From NCBI GenBank assembly GCA_023653785.1, contig JAMKCH010012560.1:1-64000 (forward strand): DNA of 64,000 nt, read 5' to 3'. Positions 10,174 through 22,680 of this stretch are shown one piece after another. Origin of the DNA: Ophioderma brevispina. Lineage: Eukaryota > Echinodermata > Ophiuroidea > Amphilepidida > Ophiodermatidae. Below the pieces are notes generated by a model, which was given only the letters and a program-made list of their open reading frames with translations, was not told where the DNA came from and made no database searches. Within the stretch, counting starts at the first letter, position 1; each line of letters begins with the position of its first letter. A program made the translations under genes and the position numbers.

Positions 10174-13008
10174 CAAGTGGAAAATATTGCAAAGTCAATG
10201 TGTCTGTGAAAATTAGAAAAGCAGTAGGCCCACATTTTTAGCACAAAGTTTGTAGTGTTGGATTTCCCCATTTTAATATTTGAATTGCTGAATGATTATA
10301 TTCTTTACAACTTTATGAAAAAAGGACAGGGAAACTGGCATATTTGGCATATAGAGCACCCTCATTTTTGTAAAAACGAGGTTTTATTTTACATGTGGTA
10401 TCCATCACCTGAAATTAAAATCCTAAAACAGTTTCTTGTGTGTATAATTGTCAAGTAATGTAATTAAAACCACTCCCGGGGGTTGTCAGGGGGTGGGGGG
10501 CAAAACATTTTCATGTTAACTCTTTAAAGGTAAAAAAAAAAACACTTATTTTTACACAATGGTATTGCTTAAAACCCTGTTTTCCTGAGTTGGATGAAAC
10601 TCTTGTGTAACTCAACAAACTTAAATATTTTGGAAAAGGTTGTGTGAATAGTGTTTAAAACTTAAACACCCACATTTAACGAAATCTTATAGATTACTGC
10701 CACTGTAAAGGGCGTTTCAAGATCGGTCTCATCCAAAAAGTGGATGGAATTTCTTTTTAGACTTTCTCTAAATTTGGACTTTTTATATACTCAGCAAAAT
10801 GTTGACCTTTTATCAACAAAAAAAATTATCAACCTGAAAGGTTGGCTAATACACTTTTCTTGACACTATCTAGTGAACCATAAAAACAACAAATGGAATG
10901 GTAGATGGGAATATTGACAATGCACCTTTAAGGTGGATGGCCCAATCAACACATCATCCCACAAAACCGAACTTCTTTACCAACATCGTTAAGATAATGA
11001 AAAGCGCGCCACTGCTTAATATCATTAACCTTAGTTGGAGTCACTTGTATAGCGCTATACCCAAGCACACACAAGCTCGGCCCTGTGCCAAATTCTAAAT
11101 ATATTTCATCTAAGTTTTGCTCATAATAATTTAGTAGACACTTAGTACAATTGGTGTTGCAATTTACATCGAAGTCCATCTTAGCGAAAAATGTCAGTGG
11201 TTTAGTTCTGACATCGTCCTTAATAATCTTGACGTCTCAATAGCACACGCAAAAAACCACAGTTCTTTTCAAAACTTCCATCCATGACCGTTCCATTATA
11301 AACCGTTTTGCTATTTCGATATTCCCTATTCCATTCACTTCACACCACACATCGATCTATCGGAACCTCGTGTCACCAAGGCGCAATTTGTTTTCCCCTG
11401 ATGTACGTGCACACCCGTGCGTAATTGGTTGGAATAGATCACACGACAACATCAGCATGGTGTGACGTCGTAAATATCACGTCGTGGCTCGCTTTGTTGG
11501 TGGTTTTTGAATGATTCTTTAGTTGTGTCACGCATGGGAGAAGCGGTGCCGCGGTAAACCAGACTCCCCTTCATAAAGATTGTTGAGTGTTTCGTTAAAA
11601 GTGTGTTCGTGCATCCCCCACTTTTGGTATCATAAGAAATTTAATATTTTTCTCAGTACCCAGTGAAATTTAAGGCTCAGGACAATTTGTCCTTTTGAAA
11701 TGTTAGTTACACAAACATATTCGCAATGTGGTCGATGACCAATTAATAACAACACTCTTGGACTTGCCCTTTGTACACAGTTTTGCTTCTAACATCAAAC
11801 CACTGACCAATTTAACTAAAACTTTGTAATCGAATGTTTTGGGTGATATCCAGGTTGAGTCAAAAAAGTAAACCAATGAGGGAATTTTTTATGAAGACAC
11901 ATTAACAAATTTCCAATTCATTCATGCGATAGATAGTCTGTTTAATCAGCTTTCACAATAATTTTAAATTGTTAAAATCGATCAAGCCATTCAAAGGCTA
12001 CGGTTATTTTTCTGAAGGTATCCTTTTCTGCCCGCCCGACCAATTGCACATTCACTGTACACATGAGACTCATTACTACTCAAACTTACGCAGTGTGGGC
12101 TTTCAAAAAAATTAACTGGTTGGTTCCTTGGGCGCCGTTTCCAAAAAGTTGCTACAGGATATGTGTTGAATGATAATGTAGAATACTGAAGATTAATGAA
12201 ATTAATGATCTATTTAAAATGGAAAATTATCCAGCCCTATTTTTGAAAATGTTACTATGTAGAAATCAAGCAAGTTGAAAAGAATGCTGCAAATTGTTGC
12301 TTTCAAGTCCAAAAATTGATTTTCATTAAATATTATTTGGATATCTGTTTCATTTTTAAAGTTTTTCCCCAACGATTTAACCAGACATTTTATCATTTTG
12401 GGAGGGGGACCAGGCGATGGGAACCATTTAACTGGGGAAGAAAGGACGGAAAATGGAAGGAAACACGGGAATAAGGCGGGAACTTGGGGCATCACCAAAA
12501 CACATTTTCAAGGTGAAAAAAGGTAATCTGTCAATACTATCACTTTATACTTTTCCTGATCTCTATTGTGTCCAGGAGGGGGCAAAGACTTTGAGTGTGG
12601 AATCCCTCCCTTACCCTCCCCCTCCCACGTCCTCCACCCACAGACCGGAATACGTCACTGGTCTTTCCCTGACATATTCCCAATGTTTATGTTAATTCTG
12701 AACGTAAATCCAAGAGTACTCTTTGGGTTACAGTACTCTAGCGTGTAACTTCTGTTTCGGTCTTCACATTGTGTATTTCACTTCTGCAGCTGTAACTTTT
12801 GAACGCTGTTAATCATTTTTTAATGCTGTAAATTTGTATATGAGAGCTAACAAACAGGGGATGTCCCTACAAAAAGAAAATATATGAAGGGCACAGAGGG
12901 TTTTCCAATAAAAAAATTGCGTCTATTTGTTGTCTTGTTTTGACTCACCTTACTTCTACATGAAGGGAAAACTATGAAAATGGACCAAGATCAGCTAGTC
13001 ACCCACCT
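10174..13008. other. Unassigned sequence
   Basis: No gene or named repeat recognised over 2.8 kb. Open frames are all under 100 residues and overlap one another on both strands. Confidence 0.4.
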
Positions 13009-14450
13009 TTAAAGAGACACTGCACATTTGGAAAAGTAAGTGCACCCTCACATTTTTTCAAAATTTATATTTTGTCATGTTGTAAAGCTTTTATAATACT
13101 TATCCCGTCACCTCAATGATTAAGACCAAATCAGTATTTTCTACTTTTATGACTCCAGTGGACTTTATTCAAGTCTATTACAGGAGTGGTGTTTAACACA
13201 AGAAAACACACCCGTAGTTTATTCCCACGGATTCCACCCTGTTTGACCATTCTGTGTCCATTGTGGTTTGAATATCAAGGGAAGTCAGTCTATACTTCAT
13301 AAACTTCGAAGTACAAAGTAAATTATCGATGCGCTGCTGCATCAATTATCGCGCCTTACACAAAACGCGCTCAGCCACTCTAGGCGCAGTCTACATCGCG
13401 CGCGTTGAAGACACACACGTGATGTACGGAACAAACAAATCATCTTCACAGATACACAATACTGGTCATATAATGGACAATACCAGGCATTCCTTGTGAG
13501 ACTGGTGTGGGAGTTTATTGATTACTTGTACTTCTAGGTTTTAGTAGAGTATTGATATTCATGTATAGATCTTTGTTTATTAATTAACGGCAAAACTTTG
13601 GCCTACAAATTAACTGAACGTCTTTATCCTCTTATTAATGGCCTTCTCTATTTGGGGCATGTTAATTTGTATGTGTAACATATATCTCTATTCTTCCAAT
13701 GGCCTAGACTACACGGCCCATTTTTCTTACTCACTGTGCCTATACGGCAGCTACACCATGTCTACCGCGGCAGCTACTACACAGTACACACTGGGCTAAT
13801 TGCGAGGCAGTAGTTGCAAGATCGGGCTTACAAAGTAGAGTTAGTAGGTCTACAGATGTCGCTACTCTGCTGTACCAACACCAATGGCTACCCTGTAGCT
13901 GGCCACTGGGTGGAGAGAAGGTTGATGTTGTGTTTAGACATTACCTGAGTACACACGCAGCTACCACGTAGCTGGCGGCCGCGTTACCATATGCCATTTT
14001 GCAGAGTGGATTAAAAGCATGAATGATGCGCTATACACTCGTTCTCTGTTCAGCATTTTTGGGAACGTTTTTTAGGAAAATTTTTTTTATTTAGGAAATT
14101 CAAATCGGGCATCATCAACAACCCCCATAATCTTGGCCATGTATTAAAAATGCAAATATATGTTGAAAAAATCTAAAAACCAAAATTGGCATGAGAATAC
14201 CGCCGCGCTGAGAGCCGGTGTAACCACGTAGCTACTTCCCCGACAGGGTAGACATCCGCTGTGTGTATCACTCTCCTCCTATGCGGCAAAAATACACGGA
14301 ATCCTGGCCGGCGAGTGTACGTCTGGTGGGTAGGTAGTGCCATGTCTACTCGTAGTAGCTGGTGGTAATACCATGAGAATTGGCTGTGTATCATGCGGCA
14401 TATTGAAAAAAAAAAATCATATTTTATGAAAATGTGCCAGTCTACGTTAA
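13009..14450 (+). mobile_element. Inverted-repeat element, family E (copy 2, expanded)
   Basis: Begins TTAAAGAGACACTGCACATT and ends AAATGTGCCAGTCTACGTTAA. It is twice the length of copy 1 (4974-5698). Extra material is present at about 13320-13440 (GCGC-rich, with ATCGATGCGCTGCTGCATCA) and at about 13720-14410, where GCAGCTAC/GTAGCTGG motifs recur many times. Confidence 0.7.
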
Positions 14451-15935
14451 AAGCGCATAAACTTTCGAACTAATCTTGTCTCACATGTGAGGCTTGTGGG
14501 AGCTTAATCAATATCTAAAACATGGATAAATCCCAATTGCACTCCTCACTTTGCACTTAGCCCTAATTATTTTCTTTAGTGTGGTATTTAATATGTGGCA
14601 ACACATCCCGCAAATGGTGATTAAGGTGTCACGTAGCTTCCTATCAGAAGCTCTTCAGAAATTAACACATTGATCGATTTATGAGAGGATTCCTTTTTTA
14701 GATACCGAAGGAAATCAAAGTCCCCTCGAGAAACTGTTAACAGAAAATTTGAAAATTGCTATGATAGACGCATATAAAATTCTGATTCACTGTGAAACCT
14801 TGCATGCTCTTTACAGTAAAGGAAACTTAGACCTTAACATTTGTATTCGCCTCTGTTATAGAGTATTTTTTTCAGTCTAAGAAACATTTGTAAAACAAGC
14901 ATTATCAAACTGTAACAAGGATATTTATACTGATTAATCATTAAATAATTAATTGCTCCAATGTTCACCATGATCCACCATGGACACAAATTTTTGTTTA
15001 CTTCATAATAACTTAACATGTTATTTTACCAATAAATTTGGCTTACAACAAATTAAATTTTCTTATGATTCTGAGTGAGAGACATTCAAATGTTCAGTCA
15101 AAAATGTTTCAAGGTAAAGGGGCACAATATTCAATTTTGTAGCTCTTAACTAAATTCAGGAACCCTGAAAGGAAACAATGTCTTGTGGAACAGAGATGAG
15201 GGGCTTATATTGTTAGTCATGCTTTTAACTTTCTCATTATTGTGCCTTCCAGTGCAGTGGCAAGTTTTGCAAGAAAAAATGTCATCACATCTTATTGAGT
15301 ATTCACAGCTTGTTTGGCCCATGCAAATTGCCTCTTTTATTTTTAGAAAAAATTGAAGCACTGGCAACACAATTTTGACAACTGATATAAGTAGACACAT
15401 GCAAGAGGAATGCACGATTAGGCAGTGGCGGCCAAGAAATCCCAAATGTTGACATTGTTTTGTTTTAACACATAAAAGCAAAATCTTGACGAATGATTTT
15501 TTTGATATGTTATAAAGCAGTACTGGTATTTCATATTCCAAACTGTTGGAGCTGAAGAATCAAATCCACTTTAAGTGTTATAGCCTATCTGAATTTTTTT
15601 GTGTGAACAACAGACAAGGATGAGGTCGTATATGGGTTATGAGGACATTATTCATACAAAAAAATCAGTAATAATCCTTACAGTGGAGTTGATTTTTCAA
15701 CTCCAACAGTTTTAAAACAAGAAAGTATTCCTTGACAACATATAAAAAATTCAGAATTTTCGCCAAGATTTCGCTTTTACGTGTTAAACCAATGACACCG
15801 TTTAAAATGGGATTTCTTGGCCTTCCTCCCCTGTTAGGAATCTTGCATTTTATAGCGTTCTCTATTACCCAAATCTCCATTTCAATCAAAATTTCAATAA
15901 CAAAGTTTTTCCAGTCTTGAGTAGCTGATCACAAG
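14451..15935. other. Unassigned sequence
   Basis: No gene recognised. A 131-residue minus-strand frame (15146-15541) has no recognisable domain and AT-driven composition. It is not called. Confidence 0.4.
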
Positions 15936-16622
15936 ATGAAACCAGTTTTGAGATGCATTTGTAATAAGATGCGGGTCACAGCATCTCTATGCGTGACATA
16001 TCGCACAATGACATGTCTTCATGCAAAACAGGTTTTAAATGCAAGATGTGTCTAATGAAGTTGTTTTAGGCACATCCTTATTATGCGAAGCCTAATTAGA
16101 CTTGAATTATTTGTCTCTGATTTTTTTTTCAAGCGAGGCACATGATTCGATTTTTTATTCCTGTCAGTTCATTAAAAGTTTTTGGGCATGTCGACGTTTC
16201 CATTTGTTCTGAGAGGTTGTATGCTTTACCCAATCAATACAATAGAAATTCGATGTGACGATACCAGATCAGATTAAGGCCATAATCAAAATATGTCCAT
16301 TTTCTCACGAAGAAAATAATGCAAGGCAAATGTACTGAATTAATTCCAAACACCAAACTTGAACAAACTCTGAGCCATTCAACATAAGAAAATGATACGA
16401 ATAAGTAATTATTTTATGTCACTAAGGAGTATTAGAAAATCTGATACGTTTACATTAATTCGTCTTGTTCCAGAAATAATATTTAATAGCTTGGTCCAAT
16501 CATTTATCTAAGTACTTCAAGAGTTCTGGTCACTCATAACTACAATATTTACATGGCCTAATCTTCATCTTCTCCAGCCTCAATGTTCATGAAACTTTAT
16601 CCGTTCTTTGATTGACTCGGGT

Positions 16623-16742
16623 GCACCCACTTTGCCTGCTCCCAGTTGAATTCAGGAGCCTTGACGGAATAAAGTGCATGTAATACTGTACTTTATTCCA
16701 TCAAGGCTGCTGAATTCAACTGGGAGTAGATAAAGTGGGTCC
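16623..16742. repeat. Inverted repeat (53-bp arms, short loop)
   Basis: The left arm contains CCCAGTTGAATTCAGGAGCC and TTGACGGAATAAAGT. The right arm contains ACTTTATTCCATCAAGGCTG and CTGAATTCAACTGGGAG. The arms are near-perfect complements with a loop of about 14 bases, and the outermost match is GACCCAC/GTGGGTCC-like. Confidence 0.9.
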
Positions 16743-17316
16743 AGTAAATGTACCAACCCGATTGACTCCAAACAAAGAAATCGATAGCTCTGCTCAGACT
16801 TTACGACAATCTATCCAATTGAATCTGGTAGGAAGCCTTTACATATTTAATACAAAAAGTTCATGTACAATGGGTTAAAGCATCTTGTTCTGTTGAACAA
16901 AGTTTAGCATTTCAGCTGTTGATACGGGGTTTTTAGTTTTGATTTCAACACATCCCTCCAAACGAATTTGTACCATCGACAATATGCGTTTACTGACGGC
17001 AATAAAAAATCAGACTATAAATCTATTTGCAAGACATCTCCAAAACTTGTGAAGATATGTTTAGCCGGTTTTAATTTGCATCCCATTGATGCGACACCCA
17101 ATTAGACAAGGGTTATTTACTGTAGTTGTCTTTGATTGTGTTTTTCAATTGAAACACTTGATTCTATTCTGTAAGTGTCCTAATGTTGAAGTTGGTCTAT
17201 TTGTAAGACATCTCCTAAACTTGTGAAGATACAACATATGTATATGTATTCATAGGTGTTATAATATGTCTATTGAAGTTAGTTTTTAAGCATGTCTTCA
17301 TTTTGTTGACACATAA

Positions 17317-17651
17317 TTAAAGGTGCTTGTTCCGATTTATGTCTATTGTGTTCTCTACTTGATATGAGAGCCTGGCACTTGCACATACCGTGGGAAACAA
17401 ACTTGCGGTTTGGATGGTAGAAGCAATAATGCACATTGCAAAGGCCTATTCAATACTGTGCTAATTATTGATGGTTAACCATATTAATTTGTTGGTTTTT
17501 TGTTTATATCTTGGGAATGAAATGGATTTGAGGGCTCAAATTTCAGGACGACAATGAGAAAAATACAGCCTTTCATCTGATATCAAAATCAATACTACTT
17601 CCGGGTTAATCAGAGGGGGGTCCAAAAGACGATCGGAACACGTACCTTTAA
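17317..17651 (+). mobile_element. Miniature inverted-repeat element, family D (copy 2)
   Basis: Starts TTAAAGGTGCTTGTTCCGATT and ends ACGATCGGAACACGTACCTTTAA. It has the same interior as 5754-6113 in the opposite orientation, including GTGGGAAACAAACTT, AATACTGTGCTAATTATT and ATTTCAGGACGACAATGAG. Confidence 0.85.
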
Positions 17652-18278
17652 AGATGACTTATTATACTTGACTTTGATTATTTTGTTTTTCAAGTTAGTC
17701 TATTTGTAAGACATGTTTCGAAGTCCTGTGAAAACTTGATATATGTGTATATATATTTATATGTACAAATAAAAATAAAGTTTAATAAAAGTGCCCAAAT
17801 ATATTATGAGTGTTGAAACACAAACAAGCCAAGCAATTTCTCAGCAATAATTGTAAAATGGCACTGTTGGCTTGTCGTTATTAATCATCGTAAAATTTGT
17901 CGTGTTTTGATGGGCAACTTTAGTGGTGCAAGGAGCGAAACAATTGCACAATAACGTCGACCTTGACTGATAATCGTTTCTATAAATGACACCTCAGCAC
18001 ACAGGAATTTCATACAAAACAACTTGATATTTATTGTGAACAGCCAGACATAATAATGACAAAATGTATATACTTTACACAAAATATACAATTTTATATG
18101 TGAAATACAATCTAATAAAATAAGGAACATGTCAACATATTGTCAAAGATGCTTGTGTTCAAAATGTATGTACATTTATAAAATAGTGCAACAAGTTCAC
18201 ATGCAAAACACTGCTTGTGTTTATGTGACGAGGAGCAGTCAACAAAATTCCTTCTGAATCTCAAGTACTTTTTGTGGC

Positions 18279-18490
18279 TTTAAGGGTGTTTGTTCCGAAG
18301 TGTATCATGTTCTTTACATATGAGACACTGTCACTTTCATACCCTCACCATCCAAGTTTGGTGGGAAACAAACTTGAGGTTTTTATGGTAGAAGCCAAAA
18401 TGTATGTCGCAATGCCAAATTCACTACTGTGCTAATATTAATGGTTAACCATTAAAAATGGCATTTTTGTTGTCTCTATCTTGGTAAAGG
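18279..18490 (+). mobile_element. Truncated family D element
   Basis: Begins TTTAAGGGTGTTTGTTCCGAAG and continues through GGTGGGAAACAAACTTGAGG, GTAGAAGCC and CACTACTGTGCTAATATTAATGG to TCTCTATCTTGG. The distal half is missing. Confidence 0.75.
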
Positions 18491-18499
18491 AGGGGTCGT

Positions 18500-18748
18500 A
18501 ATTTATGTCGGGGAAGGCCCATACGCGGGTGGGGGACTGCGGTCGCACCCCCCAACTTCCACAAAAGGGCAAAAGCTCCACTTTTTGCTGGAATGTTTTG
18601 GATAAAAAGGTTCCAAAATTGAGAAAATTTTGAGAAAGTCCAATTTTTTGTGATTAAATATCCATAAGGACATTTTTATAACCAAAAAAAGTCCACTTGT
18701 TTGAAGTTTCCGCACCCCTCCCAAAATAAATCCCCGGTACGGCCCTGT
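18500..18748. repeat. Dispersed repeat with partner at 19525-19598
   Basis: GTCCACTT.TTTGAAGT, CCCTCCCAAAATAAATCC and GTACGGCCCTG near 18690-18748 recur as a shorter block at 19525-19598, about 850 bp further on. They are non-coding. They could be the ends of one disrupted element or two copies of one repeat. Confidence 0.5.
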
Positions 18749-20889
18749 TTCGGCGAAATGGAGGATTTAGAGGTGGAATAATAAAACGTTTTCAGGTCTT
18801 ATAATTCAAGATTATTGCTATTTCTACGTACCATGTTTTTCTGCGTATGAGAATATGCCATGTCTATCTGGAATATTATGAGAAATAGGCCATTAACAGG
18901 AATCCAAGTAAAATTGATTTTTGAAAGTATAATAACTAATCGATTCAAGTGCATTCAGAATCCGTCAGTCCACGTCAATTCTCATTTTTGACTTGTGAGA
19001 ATGTCAAATCGAATATCTCCAGAAATGAAAACAGGCCTAAAGGAATGCTATTAGAGTTTTGCCTCAATTACCTACATCTCATCTTCTGTAAGTGTTACAA
19101 ACCGTATGGTAAGTACCATAAATAGAGGATGCTGCTAAGCAACCAAAAAAAACCTATTTATCCACTGTTATCATCTGAAAAGGATTCATTGAAAATTAGT
19201 CCTCTTTTTAAGAATGTTACATATATTCTGCTAACAATATTGCTCATTTTTGATGTTCATGATGATCTATAAGGACAAGAACGATAAGTTTGTTCCAATC
19301 CCCATACATGCCTTTTTGATATTTTAGCCATTTTGTGTTTTATTATTTTGATGAATTCATTAAATTGGGTGTTTTCAAAAAAAGGCGCAAGACAGCAATG
19401 GTATTTTTTTTAATATACAACTATATACAAAATTACTAAAAATATTTAATAATTTTGATATTATAGAGAAAAAGTGGTTTGCAAATGATTTGACAACCAT
19501 TCTTATTTAAGCGGGGTTAGGTCACGTTACCAAAAAAAGGTCCACTTTTTGAAGTCCCACACCCTCTCCAAAATAAATCCTGCGTACGGCCCTGCGTATC
19601 ATCTCTCACACCAGGTGCCAAAACAATGGGGAACTGTCGGGGATCTAGTCAATAGTCGCCATCCGTCGTCATAGTGACAGCGGAAATAAATGTCAAGTGC
19701 TTTGATACTTGGTTCAAAAAAAAAATAAAGGCACAAGTCTGCCTACATATTTATTAAAGTGACAGGAGGAGATTTTTTTTGAGGAGGCAAAATTTGTCTC
19801 TCAATTTTCACTGGATCAGTCGTAGACCACTACCGAGAACGTTTCAAAGTTTTATTGAACAAACAAGGTACAACAGAAAACTGCAAACCTTTTTTTGAAC
19901 TTCCTGCTTCGCAATCGTCCCCTATAGAAAAACCATAGCTTGATCTTTCTGTCATGCATGACAGAAACTCTACATCTCATCTTATTACATAATACGGTGT
20001 ATTCGCTAATTCCCTTCATAGGTGTGATCTAATACATTGGTAAGCATTCCAAATATCAAAAAACTGGGGTTCGACAAAAATTTTGGGGGCTTTCTGGAAA
20101 TCTCATGTCTCTTTAGTGTGTTGTATAAAGTAATGTTTTTTGGAATATTCTCATAGCAAAACCTCTTTTACACATTACCAGTAAAATTGTTACTATCTTA
20201 ATTGCCTACCGCCTTTAACAAATATCTACACCCTAAGGCCAATATAAAAAAAATTACATGTAACTGAAGGGGTACATAATTTGTGTTGTTAGTGTTAGGC
20301 CATAAAAAAATTTGATTCCTGTAGACAAAGTTTAAATTTGGGATATATATGGAACTCTTCCGCAGCATGTTCCTGGGGTCATTTATATTTGGTGTCCCCT
20401 CCCCTTGTATGTAGTGTGAATAAGCTTATTTTTGGGCTATTGTTTGTGTTTCAAAATGAAGTTACACAAACATAGCTGGGCATTACAACAGTGTGCATAT
20501 ACTTCCTTGTCACGGACTTTCCCTGGGTATGAGAATATCTGGACATTTCTAATTATCTCCGACATAACAAAAAGTAAGTTAGGTAAATTGGATATCATAG
20601 AGAAAACAATTGTTATAAATTGTACTAAATTTACACTGTGCATATTACAATCACGGTTCTGTGCATATTTTGAGAATTATAACTAATAGCTATTTAGAAG
20701 TAATAAAACCATTTTTTTCATACCTATTCAAATATATTTGTTTAGGGCTCTTCATAGAGCCTTTGTCAGATCCATACGGAAATACCAACAAACAAAAAAG
20801 ATTAAAAATAGTCAAATTCCCCTCACTTTTGTTTGTAGGCTTATGACCATTTATAGAGATTTAAAGCCAGCAGGACAGATTTCATGCCC
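18749..20889. other. Unassigned sequence
   Basis: No gene recognised. Apart from the short block at 19525-19598 that resembles 18690-18748, nothing stands out. Confidence 0.4.
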
Positions 20890-21410
20890 ACCCTGACCCA
20901 GAATTTCTTGTTGCTTTTGCTCCAACCTGACCTGAACCCGCCAAAACTTTTTTCTGCCCTGATTGTAAAATTTCCCCAATCATTTTTTTTCCTGGACTGG
21001 ACCGGCTGTAGGTATCGAGCCCTCATGAACAATAATGTTAAAAACTCCACACACAACATAGTGTGTGAATATCAAGTTTCCGAATTGACCGACCTGACCC
21101 GGCCCATTGATCTTATTTTATTTTCTGCCTTGTTGCAAAAGTCCCCAATAGTTTGTTTTTTCCTGGACGGACCGAGCTGTAGGTATCAGAGCACGCATGA
21201 ACATTAATGGCTAAAAACTCACACACAACATAGTTTTGTTGATGAACATAGTTTCCAAGTACCCGAACCTGACCCTTCCCATCGATCATATTTAACTTTT
21301 TTTCTGCCTTGATTGCAAAAGTCCCCCAATGAGTTTGTTTTTTCCTGGACTGGACTGAGCTGTAGGTATCAACCCACATGAAACATATTAAATGACAAAA
21401 CTCATCCACA
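20890..21410 (+). repeat. Tandem repeat, three units of about 175 bp
   Basis: Three units each contain CTGACC(C/T)G.CC, a T-rich stretch, TTCTGCC(T/C)TG.TTG, AAA(A/G)T.CCCCAAT, TTTTTTCCTGGAC.GGAC, GCTGTAGGTATC, CATGAACA and AAAACTC.CACACA. The CTGTAGGTATC word falls at 21006, 21177 and 21360, giving periods of about 171 and 183 bp. The open frames across it on both strands are products of the repeat. Confidence 0.9.
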
Positions 21411-21809
21411 CATAACGATCGTTTTGTTATGTTAATATCAGTTCAGAATAAGTGACAAAGTATATTAAAAGTCTTGCTTTATTAGCATATAACATGAAAT
21501 CATCAATTTTCTTCCATTTTAGTGTCTTTTGTTACAAGATTAAATATGCGACTCAACCTAGACTATTTCTAAAATCCCCACGCTGGAATTTTACTGGACA
21601 AATAGCGTCCCCCCTAAGTCTGGTCCAATCCGGTTTAGTCCTGGGTGAAGGTTCAGTCTGGGATGTCCTGTTCATCCTTAATCTAGATACCCAATAACTT
21701 GATAACTAACTGAAATTTTCAAAAATGCACTTAAGGGTCCAAAACCCCATGGGGAACCTGGCTTTGTATACTGATCTACCCCATTCATCTGAAGGGAAAG
21801 TTGCTTTGC

Positions 21810-22482
21810 TGTTTAAGTCCAACAAGAGATTTGGGGGCACTGTATATTGTGTTATAGTATGATTTTATATAGATAAGACCCCAATAGATTTCTTACCATT
21901 GTTTTGGTACAGAAATTGTCCTATAAAATTGCAATGCAAAAGTTGATTTGGATTTGCTTAAAGTGCAACGAGAGATTTTGGAGGCCCCCAAATATTGGTC
22001 ATAATAGTATTTTCATAGAGATTAGACACTCAATAATATGATTTTTTCTTACCTTGTGTGTTTGGCTACAGAAACTGTCTTAAAAGAGAGAACACAGGTG
22101 ATTTTGAGTTGGCTTATATTTCCAATGTAAAACATAGGCGTAATTTCGTATTTGCTCCTATACGAAAATTAGCAAATTTCACAATTTTTGTACCAAGAAA
22201 CGTTTCTCAGCTTAATCTTTCAGATGGGGGGATATTTTGATGGAAAGCTTTACATCAGGGCAAACTCAGTATTTTTCGATTTTTTAGGACACATGATGTG
22301 AAATCTCCTCGTTGCAAAAACCCTTTAATTTTTCATATAAAACAGGCTGAATTTATATTTGCTCCTAGAGTTATTAGAAATTTCACATTTGTAGCAACGA
22401 ACTAATTCTCATCCTATCCTTTCACAGAGGGATAATTTGAGAGAAGCTTTACATTAGTGCAAAAATCAGAAGACTCCCGTCC
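21810..22482 (-). mobile_element. Nested cluster of family A elements
   Basis: A nearly full family A copy in reverse orientation (21957-22325, ends AAAGTGCAACGAGAG and CTCCTCGTTGC) is flanked on both sides by partial copies in the same orientation (21810-21956 and 22327-22482). This suggests insertion of one copy into another, or a tandem array. Confidence 0.75.
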
Positions 22483-22680
22483 TTCGGAGGGGACTTTAAG
22501 GCCGTCGGTCCCGTGTTACAGAGAGTCACAACTGTACATGTAACATCGCAGTCCGTGTCGAATAAGAGTAGGGTGTAAACCCCTGACTGTTTCCCAATCT
22601 GCCCCCAGCTTTAAAAAACGCGGGCCATGTAAGGAGCGTCGCGTATCATAGATACACGCGGCCCCGGATCAGCTTACATA
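22483..22680 (+). repeat. GC-rich dispersed repeat with CCTTCGGAGGGG hairpin
   Basis: Contains CCCGTCCTTCGGAGGGGACT, AAGGCCGTCGGTCCCGTGTT and GAGTAGGGTGTAAACCCC. The strongly structured GC-rich start is unlike the surroundings and resembles 3' segments of interspersed repeats that I recall from other marine invertebrates. The family name is not known to me. Confidence 0.5.

Larger units (their letters stand above)
15940..17770. repeat. Degenerate long-period repeat
   Basis: Several loosely similar blocks recur: AATTAGAC..TTATTT..TTGTCT.TGATT.TTTTTCAA..GA..CA..TGATTC (about 16090 and 17099) and TCTATTTGTAAGACAT followed by ACTTGTGAAGATA (about 17025, 17200 and 17700). The blocks are separated by inserted elements, including the palindrome at 16623 and a family D element at 17317. 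This looks like an old tandem or segmental repeat. Confidence 0.5.

Noticed and set aside
15146..15541. 131-residue minus-strand open frame with several cysteines
   Set aside because: The cysteines follow no zinc-finger spacing and the composition is what AT-rich DNA gives. No homology that I can recall.
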